From assembly GCA_041675805.1 (NCBI GenBank), contig JBAYTD010000013.1, positions 1 to 36,722 on the forward strand: a stretch of DNA of 36,722 nucleotides, in the 5' to 3' direction. Shown here piece after piece: positions 23,497 to 31,703 of this stretch. The stretch comes from JANNWF01 sp041675805. GTDB lineage: Bacteria; Pseudomonadota; Gammaproteobacteria; Xanthomonadales; Xanthomonadaceae. Numbering within the stretch: position 1 is the first letter of the stretch; every line of letters begins with the position of its first letter. Both the position numbers and the translations under genes were made by a program. A model generated the notes under the pieces. The model saw only the letters and a list, made by a program, of their open reading frames with translations. It was not told the DNA's origin and searched no databases.

Positions 23497-24999
23497 TCAG
23501 GTCGCCAGATTGATCCAGGTGGCCTTGATTTCGCTGTACTTGTCGAAGGCGTGCAGGGATTTGTCGCGGCCGTTGCCGCTTTGCTTGTAGCCGCCGAACG
23601 GCGCGGTCATGTCGCCGCCGTCCCAGTAGTTGACCCAGACGCTGCCGGCGCGCAGGCGGCGGGCGACGCGGTGGGCGCGGCCGATGTCGCGGCTCCAGAC
23701 TGCGGCGGCGAGGCCGTAGTCGCTGTCGTTGGCGATCTTCAGCGCCTGCGCCTCGTCGTCGAAGGCAATCGCCGCCAGCACCGGGCCGAAGATTTCCTCG
23801 CGGGCGATGGTCATGTCGGGGCTGACGTTCTCGAACACGGTCGGCTCGATGTAATAGCCGCCGCTTTCGGCGTCGATGCGCTGACCACCCAGCGACAGCT
23901 CGGCACCTTCGGCGCGGCCGCGCTCGATGTAGCCGAGCACGCGCTCCATCTGCACCGCGTCGACGATAGCTCCCATCGGCGCATCCGGCTGCAGCGGATG
24001 GCGCGGGCGCATCTTGGCGCCGGCCGCGCGTACCCGGGCCATGAATTCGCGCTCGATACCGCGCTCCACCAGCAGCCGCGAGGCAGCGGTGCAGACCTCG
24101 CCCTGGTTGTAGAAGATGCCCGACGCGGCGGCCTCGGCGGCTGCGTCGAGGTCGGGGGCGTCGGCGAACACGATGTTCGGGCTCTTGCCGCCGCATTCCA
24201 TGTAGGCGCGTTTCATGTTGGAGCGGCCGGCGCATTGCAGCAGGTGCTTGCCGACCGCCGTGGAGCCAGTGAACACCAGACCGTCGACATCCATGTGCAT
24301 GGCCAGCGCCTCGCCGACCTCGTTGCCGAAGCCGGGCAGCACATTGAACACGCCCGGCGGCAGACCGGCCTCGATGGCCAGTTCGGCGATGCGCAGGGCG
24401 GTCAGCGGGGATTTTTCCGACGGTTTGAGGATCACCGAGTTGCCGGCGGTCAGCGCCGGGGCGATCTTCCAGCAGGCCATCAGCAGCGGGAAGTTCCACG
24501 GCACGATGGCGGCGACCACGCCGAGCGGCTCGCGGGTGATCAGGCCCAGTTCGTGGCGCGAGGTCGGCGCGACCTCGCCGTAGACCTTGTCGATGGCCTC
24601 GGCGGTCCAGCGCAGGCAGCGCACGCTGGCGGCCATGTCGACCTTCAGGCTGTCGCTGATCGGCTTGCCCATGTCGAGGGTTTCCAGCAGCGCCAGTTCC
24701 TCGGCGTGCGCTTCGACCAGGTCGGCGAAGCGCAGCATGGTGCGCTTGCGCTGCGCCGGCGAGGCGTCCGACCAGGCACCGTCCTCGAAGCTGTGCCGGG
24801 CAGCGCGCACGGCGCGTTCGGCGTCCAGCGCGTCGCAGCGCGCGACGCGCGCCAGCAGGCGGCCGTCGATCGGGCTGATGCAGTCGAACTCGCGGCCGTC
24901 GATGGCGTCGACGTGGCGGCCGTCGATGAAGGCGCGGCTGCGCAGTTGCAGGGCCTGGGCGCGCTGCTCCCAGTCGGCGCGGCTAAGCGGTGTGGTCAT
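23497..24999 (-). CDS. puuC: Gamma-glutamyl-gamma-aminobutyraldehyde dehydrogenase (ALDH family)
   Basis: A 500-aa NAD(P)-dependent aldehyde dehydrogenase. In the Puu route it oxidises gamma-Glu-gamma-aminobutyraldehyde; PuuC/KauB enzymes also act on free 4-aminobutanal from SpuC. IVPWNFPLLMACWKIAPAL and KPSEKSPLTAL form the cofactor site. Glu268 in MECGGKSPN and Cys303 in GEVCTAASRLL are the general base and nucleophile, with the usual spacing. EEIFGPVL and the C-terminal YWDGGDMTAPFGGYKQSG, which is typical of PuuC-like enzymes, complete the match. It lies downstream of puuR on the same strand with a 33-nt gap, so puuR-puuC is an operon. A weak 6-bp hairpin (CCACGG/CCGTGG at 23465-23489) after the stop may end it. 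Confidence 0.9.
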   Translation of the reverse strand: MTTPLSRADWEQRAQALQLRSRAFIDGRHVDAIDGREFDCISPIDGRLLARVARCDALDAERAVRAARHSFEDGAWSDASPAQRKRTMLRFADLVEAHAEELALLETLDMGKPISDSLKVDMAASVRCLRWTAEAIDKVYGEVAPTSRHELGLITREPLGVVAAIVPWNFPLLMACWKIAPALTAGNSVILKPSEKSPLTALRIAELAIEAGLPPGVFNVLPGFGNEVGEALAMHMDVDGLVFTGSTAVGKHLLQCAGRSNMKRAYMECGGKSPNIVFADAPDLDAAAEAAASGIFYNQGEVCTAASRLLVERGIEREFMARVRAAGAKMRPRHPLQPDAPMGAIVDAVQMERVLGYIERGRAEGAELSLGGQRIDAESGGYYIEPTVFENVSPDMTIAREEIFGPVLAAIAFDDEAQALKIANDSDYGLAAAVWSRDIGRAHRVARRLRAGSVWVNYWDGGDMTAPFGGYKQSGNGRDKSLHAFDKYSEIKATWINLAT

Positions 25000-25032
25000 G
25001 ATGTGTGCTCGGGTGGATGGGCGGTGGCCCGT

Positions 25033-25581
25033 TCAGAAAGTGGCCGGCGTGTTGGCGCTGACGATGATCGCCTCTTCCTCGCCGACATTGCGGAAGCGGT
25101 GCGGCACGGGGCTGTCGAAGTAATAGCCCTCGCCGGGGCCGAGGACGCGGACCTGATCGCCGATGCTGACCTCGACCCGGCCCTGCACGACCACGCCGCC
25201 TTCCTCGCCGGCATGGCTGAGCCGGTCTTCGCCGGTATCGCTGCCCGGCGGCATCACCTCGCGCAGCACGCACATCTGCCGTGCCCGGTGGCGGCTGCCG
25301 ACGAGGAAATAGTGGATGGCCTGGTTGCCGAGATCGGGCTGCGACTCGCAGGCGTAGAACGGGCCGGCGTCGTCTGCGGCCGGCAGGTCGGCGGTGAAGA
25401 ACTCGCCGAGCGAGATCGGGATGCCGTCGAGCACCTTCTTCAGCGAGCCGATCGACGGGCTGACCTTGTTCTGCTCGATCAGCGAGATCGTGCTGTTGGT
25501 CACGCCTACCCGCTTGGCCAGTTCGCGCTGGGACAGGCCGCGTGCCTTGCGGATGGTTTGCAGCCGCGCGCCCACGTCCAT
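25033..25581 (-). CDS. puuR: Transcriptional regulator with HTH and cupin domains
   Basis: A 182-aa repressor-type protein. The XRE-type HTH is at residues 4-58 (LSQRELAKRVGVTNSTISLIEQNKVSPSIGSLKKVL). A cupin domain at about 105-178 (SHAGEEGGVVVQGRVEVSIG, GPGEGYYFDSPVPHRFRN) is a small-molecule sensor. This architecture and length match E. coli PuuR (185 aa), which represses the puu genes and is released by putrescine. GGAG/GAGG lies about 12 nt upstream. The location next to puuC and opposite an aminotransferase gene supports control of polyamine catabolism. Which promoters it binds is inferred. Confidence 0.9.
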   Translation of the reverse strand: MDVGARLQTIRKARGLSQRELAKRVGVTNSTISLIEQNKVSPSIGSLKKVLDGIPISLGEFFTADLPAADDAGPFYACESQPDLGNQAIHYFLVGSRHRARQMCVLREVMPPGSDTGEDRLSHAGEEGGVVVQGRVEVSIGDQVRVLGPGEGYYFDSPVPHRFRNVGEEEAIIVSANTPATF

Positions 25582-25734
25582 GGCGGGTAGCCGTCTCCTC
25601 GTTGGCGAGTGATGCCAGATATTGAACGTCTGGCGGAAACCTGGTCGAAGAATGCGGTAGTGCGGCGCAGATTGTAAAGTTTATTCAACGCTGATAGCGT
25701 CGCCGGGACGACCCGCGACAGCCCGGCGGCCATC
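25582..25734. promoter_or_regulatory. Divergent puuR / aminotransferase control region with dyads
   Basis: It contains the only AT-rich patch nearby. The imperfect palindrome TTGTAAA-GTT-TATTCAA (25672-25688) is directly followed by ACGCT-GAT-AGCGT (25688-25700). A further dyad, GCCAGA (25614-25619) and TCTGGC (25629-25634), lies 33-53 nt upstream of puuR. A -10-like TACAAT on the minus strand (25676-25671) falls inside the first palindrome, the right place for autorepression by PuuR. -35 elements are not clear. Confidence 0.5.
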
Positions 25735-27084
25735 ATGTCGATTCCCCCAAACCGCGTTGAAACCGCTGCTGACGCGGCGACCGGCCAGGCCGCCTACTGG
25801 ATGCCGTTCACCGCCAACCGGCAGTTCCAGCGCCGGCCACGGATGCTGGTGTCGGCGCACGGCATGCACTATCGCAGCGACGACGGCCGCGAGCTGCTGG
25901 ACGGCACCGCCGGGCTGTGGTGCTGCAACGCCGGCCACGCCCGCGCGCCGATCATCGAGGCCATCGCCCGGCAAGCCGCCACGCTTGATTACGCGCCCAA
26001 TTTCCAGGTCGGCCATCCGCTCGCCTTTGAACTCGCCGGCCGCCTCGCCGAGCTTGCGCCGGAGCCGCTCAAGCACGTGTTCTTCGGCAACTCCGGCTCG
26101 GAGGCGGTCGACACCGCGCTGAAGATCGCGCTGGCCTATCACCGCCTGCGCGGCGAAGGCCAGCGGACCCGCTTCATCGGCCGCGAGAAGGGCTATCACG
26201 GGGTCGGCTTCGGCGGCATCTCGGTGGGCGGGCTGGCCAACAACCGCAAATGGTTCGGCCCGCTGCTGCCCGCCGACCACCTGCGCCACACGCTGGACAT
26301 CGAACGCAACGCCTTCCGCCGTGGCCTGCCGGCGCACGGGGCGGAACTGGCCGACGATCTGGAACGCCTGATCGCCCTGCACGACGCCTCCACCATCGCC
26401 GCCGTCATCGTCGAGCCGGTGGCCGGATCGGCCGGGGTGATCCTGCCGCCGGTCGGCTACCTGGAGCGGCTGCGGCAGATCTGCGACCGCCACGGCATCC
26501 TGCTGATCTTCGACGAGGTCATCACCGGTTTCGGCCGTGTCGGCAAGGCCTTCGCCAGCCAGCGTCTGGGCGTGGTGCCGGACATGATGACCACCGCCAA
26601 GGGCCTGACCAACGGCTGCGTGCCGATGGGCGCGACCTTTGTTTCGCGCGCCATCCACGAGGCCTTCATGGACGGCCCGGAGGCGGCCATCGAGCTGTTC
26701 CACGGCTACACCTATTCCGGCCATCCGCTGGCCGCCGCCGCCGGCCTCGCGGCGCTCGATGTCTATCTCGACGAGGGCCTGTTCGAGCGCGCCATCGCGC
26801 TGGAGGAGCACTGGACGCAGGCGCTGCACGCCGGCCTGCGCGGGCTGGCAAACGTCATCGACATCCGTACCATCGGCCTGGTGGCCGGCATCGAGCTGGC
26901 CGCGCGCGGGGGCGCGCCGGGTGCGCGCGCCTTCGAGACGTTCCAGCGCTGCTTCCACGACCATGACCTGCTGATCCGCGTCACCGGTGACATCATCGCG
27001 CTGTCGCCGCCGCTGATCATCGAGCCCGACCACATCGAACAGATCGTCGCCCGGCTGGCCGAAGCCATCCGCCGCACGCCCTGA
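25735..27084 (+). CDS. Omega-amino acid:pyruvate aminotransferase-like (class III)
   Basis: A 449-aa class III PLP aminotransferase. The N-terminal AAYWMPFTANRQFQRRPRM and DGTAGLWCCNAGHARAPI are close to beta-alanine/omega-amino-acid:pyruvate transaminases. NSGSEAVDTALKIALAYHR (phosphate loop), GYHGVGFGGISVGG, FDEVITGFGRVG, and Schiff-base Lys289 in MTTAKGLTNG follow. It uses pyruvate and forms L-alanine. With no PuuE-type GABA transaminase in the island, GABA or beta-alanine (from spermidine breakdown) are the likely donors, by inference. The gene diverges from puuR and is followed 30 nt later by alanine dehydrogenase, which would recycle the alanine. Confidence 0.85.
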   Translation: MSIPPNRVETAADAATGQAAYWMPFTANRQFQRRPRMLVSAHGMHYRSDDGRELLDGTAGLWCCNAGHARAPIIEAIARQAATLDYAPNFQVGHPLAFELAGRLAELAPEPLKHVFFGNSGSEAVDTALKIALAYHRLRGEGQRTRFIGREKGYHGVGFGGISVGGLANNRKWFGPLLPADHLRHTLDIERNAFRRGLPAHGAELADDLERLIALHDASTIAAVIVEPVAGSAGVILPPVGYLERLRQICDRHGILLIFDEVITGFGRVGKAFASQRLGVVPDMMTTAKGLTNGCVPMGATFVSRAIHEAFMDGPEAAIELFHGYTYSGHPLAAAAGLAALDVYLDEGLFERAIALEEHWTQALHAGLRGLANVIDIRTIGLVAGIELAARGGAPGARAFETFQRCFHDHDLLIRVTGDIIALSPPLIIEPDHIEQIVARLAEAIRRTP

Positions 27085-27114
27085 CCATCCGCCACTTTCG
27101 CCAGGATCCAAGCC

Positions 27115-28230
27115 ATGCTCATCGGCGTACCGAAGGAAATCAAGAACCACGAATACCGCATCGGGCTGACGCCGGGCGGCGCGCGCGAACTGGTGCAGAA
27201 CGGCCATCAGGTGATCGTGCAGAAGGACGGCGGCAAGGCCATCGGCCTGACCGACGAGATGTACGTCAAGGCCGGGGCCGAGATCGTCGACACGGCGCAG
27301 GAAATCTTTGCCCGCGCCGAGATGATCATCAAGGTGAAGGAGCCGCAGCCGGTCGAGTGCGCGATGCTGCGCCCCGGCCAGACGCTGTACACCTACCTGC
27401 ACCTGGCACCCGATCCGCCGCAGACCGCCGCGCTGGTGAAGTCCGGCTGCACCGCCATCGCCTACGAGACGGTGACCGACCACAAGGGCGGCCTGCCGCT
27501 GCTGGCACCGATGAGCGAGGTCGCCGGGCGGATGTCGATCCAGGCCGGCGCGCACGCGCTGCAGAAGGCGCAGGGCGGCTCCGGCGTGCTGCTCGGCGGC
27601 GTGCCGGGGGTCAAGCCAGGCCAAGTGCTGGTGCTCGGCGGCGGCGTGGTCGGCCTCAACGCGGCGCGCATGGCGATGGGCCTGAACGCCCGCGTCACCA
27701 TCCTCGACCGCTCGCTGGACCGGCTCAAGTACATCGACGAAATCTACGGCGACCGCCTGACCACGCTGTACTCCACCACCGACACCATCGAAGAACTGCT
27801 GCCCAACACCGACCTGGTGATCGGCGCGGTGCTGATCCCCGGCGCGGCCGCGCCGAAGCTGGTCAACCGGCGGCAGTTGTCCCTGCTCAAGCCCGGCTCG
27901 GTGCTGGTCGACGTCGCCATCGACCAGGGCGGCTGCTTCGAGACTTCCAGGGCGACCACGCACCAGGACCCGACCTACGAGGTCGACGGCATCATCCATT
28001 ACTGCGTCGCCAACATGCCCGGCGGCGTCGCCCGCACCTCGACCTTCGCCCTGACCAACGCCACCTTGCCGTTCGCCCTGCAACTGGCCAACAAGGGCCC
28101 GCGCAAGGCGCTGCTGGACGATCCGCACCTGCTCAACGGCCTCAACGTCCACGCCGGCAAGGTCACCTACGAGGCGGTGGCGCGCACGCTCGGCTACGAC
28201 TACACCCCGGCGGCGCTGGCGCTGAGCTGA
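27115..28230 (+). CDS. ald: Alanine dehydrogenase
   Basis: A 371-aa NAD-dependent enzyme that oxidatively deaminates L-alanine to pyruvate and ammonia. MLIGVPKEIKNHEYRIGLTP is the standard N-terminus. Lys75 (KVKEP) and His96 (YLHLAPD) bind substrate, the NAD fold is VLVLGGGVVGLNAARMAMG, and Asp270 (VAIDQGG) is the catalytic aspartate; the residue numbers match well-studied family members. An AGGA lies about 10 nt before the ATG. Placed next to two pyruvate-consuming aminotransferases, it would regenerate pyruvate and release the polyamine nitrogen as ammonia. Confidence 0.96.
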   Translation: MLIGVPKEIKNHEYRIGLTPGGARELVQNGHQVIVQKDGGKAIGLTDEMYVKAGAEIVDTAQEIFARAEMIIKVKEPQPVECAMLRPGQTLYTYLHLAPDPPQTAALVKSGCTAIAYETVTDHKGGLPLLAPMSEVAGRMSIQAGAHALQKAQGGSGVLLGGVPGVKPGQVLVLGGGVVGLNAARMAMGLNARVTILDRSLDRLKYIDEIYGDRLTTLYSTTDTIEELLPNTDLVIGAVLIPGAAAPKLVNRRQLSLLKPGSVLVDVAIDQGGCFETSRATTHQDPTYEVDGIIHYCVANMPGGVARTSTFALTNATLPFALQLANKGPRKALLDDPHLLNGLNVHAGKVTYEAVARTLGYDYTPAALALS

Positions 28231-28251
28231 CCAGCGTGTTCCGTGCGGCCC

Positions 28252-28268
28252 GCGCCCGACACGGGCGC
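28252..28268 (+). terminator. GC hairpin after ald
   Basis: GCGCCC (28252-28257) and GGGCGC (28263-28268) form a 6-bp stem with a 5-nt loop, 22 nt after the ald stop. There is no T-run, so it is a weak terminator candidate separating the polyamine genes from ubiE. Confidence 0.4.
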
Positions 28269-28314
28269 AGCCGCCAACCGGACCCGGATCAAGGTTCGCG
28301 CCGGCCGGCAATGC

Positions 28315-28320
28315 CATAAT
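28315..28320 (+). promoter_or_regulatory. -10 element of ubiE, placed for a leaderless transcript
   Basis: CATAAT (28315-28320) is the only good -10 hexamer before ubiE. It ends 6 nt before the ATG at 28327, so transcription should start at or next to the A of the start codon. No ribosome-binding site is present, in agreement with this. A matching -35 is not clear. Confidence 0.45.
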
Positions 28321-28326
28321 CGGCCG

Positions 28327-29082
28327 ATGAACGAATCCGACCCGTCCACCGCCGATTTCGGCTTCCGAGAGGTTCCCCGCGCCGACAAGCAGAAGCTGGT
28401 CGGCCGCGTGTTCAGTTCCGTCGCCGGCAAGTACGACCTGATGAACGACCTGATGAGCGTCGGCCTGCATCGGGTCTGGAAGCGCCATTTCGTCGCCACC
28501 AGCGGCGTCGCCCGTGGCGACCGCGTGCTCGACCTGGCCGGCGGCACCGGCGACATCGCCGCCCTGCTGCTGCCCCGGGTCGGCACGGACGGCGAGGTGG
28601 TGGTCGGCGACATCAACCACGAGATGCTGGCCGTCGGCCGCGACCGGCTGACCGACCGCGGCATGGTCGACGGCCTGCGCTGGACCCGCCTCAACGCCGA
28701 GGCGCTGCCCTTCCCCGATGCCAGCTTCGACCTCGTCACCATCGCCTTCGGCCTGCGCAACGTCACCGACAAGGCGCAGGCGCTGCGCGAGATGCGGCGC
28801 GTGCTGAAGGTCGGCGGTCGGGCGCTGGTGCTGGAGTTCTCGCAGGTACGGCCGCCGTGGTTCCGCCCGCTTTACGACTTCCACGGCTTCCAGGTGCTGC
28901 CACGGCTGGGCAACCTGTTCGCCGGCGATGCCGACAGCTATCGCTATCTGGCCGAGTCGATCCGCAAGCATCCGCCGCAGGAAGCGCTGCAGGCGATGAT
29001 GGCCGAGGCCGGCTTCGCGCGCTGCGCGCATCGCAACCTGTCCGCGGGGATCGTCGCCATCCACTCCGGCCATCGGGTGTAG
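28327..29082 (+). CDS. ubiE: Ubiquinone/menaquinone C-methyltransferase UbiE
   Basis: A 251-aa SAM-dependent enzyme that methylates the ring of 2-octaprenyl-6-methoxy-benzoquinol (and demethylmenaquinol where present). VGRVFSSVAGKYDLMNDLMSVGLHRVWKR, the SAM motif VLDLAGGTGDIA, FGLRNVTDKAQALREMRRVLKVGG and the C-terminal GFARCAHRNLSAGIVAIHSG are UbiE signatures. The length equals E. coli UbiE. An in-frame upstream start at 28243 is rejected, because the family begins near 28327 and the promoter lies in between. In many gammaproteobacteria ubiE lies near hslVU-DUF971; here 7 kb of polyamine genes and the hslVU operon's orientation separate them. Confidence 0.96.
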   Translation: MNESDPSTADFGFREVPRADKQKLVGRVFSSVAGKYDLMNDLMSVGLHRVWKRHFVATSGVARGDRVLDLAGGTGDIAALLLPRVGTDGEVVVGDINHEMLAVGRDRLTDRGMVDGLRWTRLNAEALPFPDASFDLVTIAFGLRNVTDKAQALREMRRVLKVGGRALVLEFSQVRPPWFRPLYDFHGFQVLPRLGNLFAGDADSYRYLAESIRKHPPQEALQAMMAEAGFARCAHRNLSAGIVAIHSGHRV

Positions 29083-29193
29083 GCGTGGTCGCGGGAAGCT
29101 GCACGGCTCGTGCCTGGCGTCGCTGCGGGGTGCGGTCGCGCGCCATGATCTGCCATCATCCCACCCATCCCATCGTCCCCCGTCCGTAACGAG
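29083..29193 (+). promoter_or_regulatory. Short gap before the DUF1631 gene
   Basis: In this 111-nt gap a -10-like CATCAT (29154-29159) is seen about 35 nt before the ATG. No clear -35, hairpin or ribosome-binding site was found apart from ACGAG directly before the start. Confidence 0.3.
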
Positions 29194-31623
29194 ATGACCG
29201 ACATCACGCTGCTGAACGAGCTTCGGGTACTGGCAATGCGCCGCCTGACGCCCGTGCTCGGCCAGGTGCTGGAGAAGACGGACGACGCCCTGTTCGATGT
29301 CTGGCAGCAGGGCCACAGCGGCCAGCAGATGCTGTTCGACGTGCTGCGCGAGTTGCGCCGGCAGCGCGCCAATGTGGAAGCGGCGGTGGCCAGCCGCGTC
29401 GGCGAGGCGTTCGCCGCGCTGGGACGGCCCAAGCAACTGCCGCCGCAGAACGACGCCGAGGTGCTGCCCGAGGCGATGGAATTCAGCCTGATCGACGCCG
29501 ATGTGCTGGAAGAGCAGCTCACCTGCGAGCGCCTGGCCAGCGCCATCGAGCGCCGCCACGGCGAGCAGCTGGAACGGCTCGGCCGCGCCCTGGCCAAGGT
29601 CGCCGGCATCGCCGAGCTGCCGATCAAGGAGCACCCGCTTTCGCCGCTGCTGATCGCCGTCGCCTGGCGCGACGCGCTGGAGCCGATCCTCGACGCCATC
29701 GAATGGCGGCTGGTCGCCTTCAAGCACCTGGAGCGCGGACTGGCGACGGACTTGGGCAAGGTCATCGAGGACCTGCAACGCCTGCTGCAGGCGCGCGGCG
29801 TGGCAGTGCAGGCGCAGCCGCTGCGCGTGCGGCGCCAGGCAGCGGCGGCACGCCCGCCGGCCGCCGAGCCGGCCGAGAACAACCTCGGCTGGGAAACCGT
29901 CGAACCGCTGGCAGCGCCGTCGCTGGATGCCGGCATGATCGACCCGGCAGCGATGCCCGGCGGCTGGGCACCGGCACCCAGCGACGGCCCGGACCCGATC
30001 TACCTCGCCATGCGCGAGATGTTTGCCAGTTACCTCGAAGGCAAGCGCACGCACGAGGGCGGCACCCACGCCCACCCGCACGCACCGGCGCAGCCGAGCG
30101 GCACGCCGGAACCACCGGCGCTGGATTCGGCCACCGCCCTCGTCGTCCTCAGCCGCCTGCAACGCCAGCCAACACCGACCCTGATGGCCGCCGTCGACGA
30201 CCGTCACGCCGAGTTCGGCGAACTGCTGCGCACCGAGCTTTTGCGCACCGCCGTCTCGCTGGGCCGGGCCAAGCCGGGCATGCGGCTGGAGCCACACGAC
30301 GACCAGGCGCTGACCATGGTCGGCATGCTGTTCGACACCCTGCTCGACCAGGGCCACTTCAGCCGCGAAGTGCGTGAGCGCCTGGTGCGTCTGTACGTGC
30401 CCTACGCCAAGATCGCCATGCTCGACCGGCGCATGTTCGCGCACAAGCAGCACCCGGCGCGGCGACTGCTGAACCAGTTTGCCGAGGCCTGCGACGGCAA
30501 CGCCGGCGACGCGCCGGCCGAGCGCGAACTCCTGACCAAGGTGTTCGAGGTCAGCGAGCAGTTGATCGACAGCTTCGACGACGACACCACGGTATTCACC
30601 AACGCCGAGGCGGAATTTTCCGACTTCCTCGAACGCCACAAGCGCCGCGTGGCGCTGGCCGAACAACGCACCGCCGATGCGCAGCGCGGCCGCGAGCGGC
30701 TGGAGGAAGCCCGGCTGGAAGCCACGCTGGAACTCGACAGCCTGGTCGGCCGGCGCGCCGTGCCCAAGCCCATCGGCGAGTTCCTGCGCCGCGACTGGAC
30801 CCACCACCTGACCATGATCGCCCTGCGCGAAGGCGTGGATTCCGAGGCCTTCCGCGAGGCCCGCTCGCCCGGCGTCAAACTGTGGCTGGCGCTGCTGGCC
30901 TGCGAAGCCGGCAGCGAGCCGCCGCGCGGCCTGAGCGAGGAACTGCTGCCGGCGATGCGCAGCGCCGGCCAGCCCGAGGATGCCGCGCGACTGGCGCTGA
31001 CCGAAATCATCGGTGCCCTGCACGCGGTGCGCCCGCGTCCGCCCGCCGCCGAACCGGCAGCGCCAAAACCGAAACCGAAGCCAACCCCGGCAACGCCCGC
31101 TCCCGCCGCCCGACCCGCATCGCCCGCCGCGCAAAGCGCGACGTCGCCTGCCGCCGCCACAACCCCGGACAAACCGCCGCAAGCCCCCGAGCCGGTCGCC
31201 GAACCGGTCGAAGAGGAAGACCCGCCGGTACTGGAATTGATCACCCTGGCCACCGAACCGGAGCCGGAACCGCCGGCCAGCAAGGCGGTCGACGGCGACC
31301 TGAAACTGGACGTCGACACCCGCCACGCCCTGCCCGAGCTGATCGAGCAGGTCAAGCAGCTCAAGGTCGGTGCCTGGGTCGAGTTCGTCGAAGCCGACGG
31401 CTCCACCCAGCCGGCCAAACTGAGCTGGATCAGCCCGATCTCCTCGCGGATGCTGTTCGTCAACCGCCGTGGCCTGCGCATGTGCACGGTGTCGGCGGAA
31501 GAACTGGCCGCCCTGATGGCGGAGGGCAAACTCAGCCTGCGCGAAGTCGACGCCGCCTTCGACCGCGCCATGAGCCAGGTGCTGGACCGCCTGAAGACCG
31601 GCGCAGTGGCGCGGGAAAGCTAA
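29194..31623 (+). CDS. DUF1631 family protein
   Basis: An 809-aa protein of the DUF1631 family, known from many gammaproteobacteria without established function. An N-terminal helical part (1-205) has the family-typical MLFDVLRELRRQRANVEAAVASRVGEAF. The middle helical part (about 300-600) includes LVRLYVPYAKIAMLDRRMFAHKQHPARRLLNQ, the most conserved block. A Pro/Ala/Lys linker (about 612-680) leads to a C-terminal small domain (VKQLKVGAWVEFVEADGSTQPAKLSWISP, then MLFVNRRGLRMCTVSAEEL) that resembles PilZ-like beta-barrels in layout; that resemblance is only a suggestion, and no RxxxR c-di-GMP motif was located. No signal peptide or TM helix is seen, so it is cytoplasmic. It is a single gene, convergent with the kinase downstream. 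Confidence 0.85.
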   Translation: MTDITLLNELRVLAMRRLTPVLGQVLEKTDDALFDVWQQGHSGQQMLFDVLRELRRQRANVEAAVASRVGEAFAALGRPKQLPPQNDAEVLPEAMEFSLIDADVLEEQLTCERLASAIERRHGEQLERLGRALAKVAGIAELPIKEHPLSPLLIAVAWRDALEPILDAIEWRLVAFKHLERGLATDLGKVIEDLQRLLQARGVAVQAQPLRVRRQAAAARPPAAEPAENNLGWETVEPLAAPSLDAGMIDPAAMPGGWAPAPSDGPDPIYLAMREMFASYLEGKRTHEGGTHAHPHAPAQPSGTPEPPALDSATALVVLSRLQRQPTPTLMAAVDDRHAEFGELLRTELLRTAVSLGRAKPGMRLEPHDDQALTMVGMLFDTLLDQGHFSREVRERLVRLYVPYAKIAMLDRRMFAHKQHPARRLLNQFAEACDGNAGDAPAERELLTKVFEVSEQLIDSFDDDTTVFTNAEAEFSDFLERHKRRVALAEQRTADAQRGRERLEEARLEATLELDSLVGRRAVPKPIGEFLRRDWTHHLTMIALREGVDSEAFREARSPGVKLWLALLACEAGSEPPRGLSEELLPAMRSAGQPEDAARLALTEIIGALHAVRPRPPAAEPAAPKPKPKPTPATPAPAARPASPAAQSATSPAAATTPDKPPQAPEPVAEPVEEEDPPVLELITLATEPEPEPPASKAVDGDLKLDVDTRHALPELIEQVKQLKVGAWVEFVEADGSTQPAKLSWISPISSRMLFVNRRGLRMCTVSAEELAALMAEGKLSLREVDAAFDRAMSQVLDRLKTGAVARES

Positions 31624-31703
31624 TCCCACGTCGATTTTCACGGAACGCGGCCACCCATGGCAGCGACGTTCTGCCCGACGTTCGTCGCGACTCCGGCCAG
31701 CCT
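31624..31703. other. Short gap between convergent genes
   Basis: This 80-nt gap contains a GACGTTC direct repeat (31665-31671 and 31677-31683) and a weak GCGACG/CGTCGC dyad (31663-31668, 31683-31688). No T-run-type terminator was found. Confidence 0.4.

Noticed and set aside
25681..31641. A 1986-codon open frame on the minus strand
   Set aside because: It runs antisense to the aminotransferase, ald, ubiE and DUF1631 genes, all of which have strong family motifs. Its composition is the typical shadow of GC-rich codon bias.
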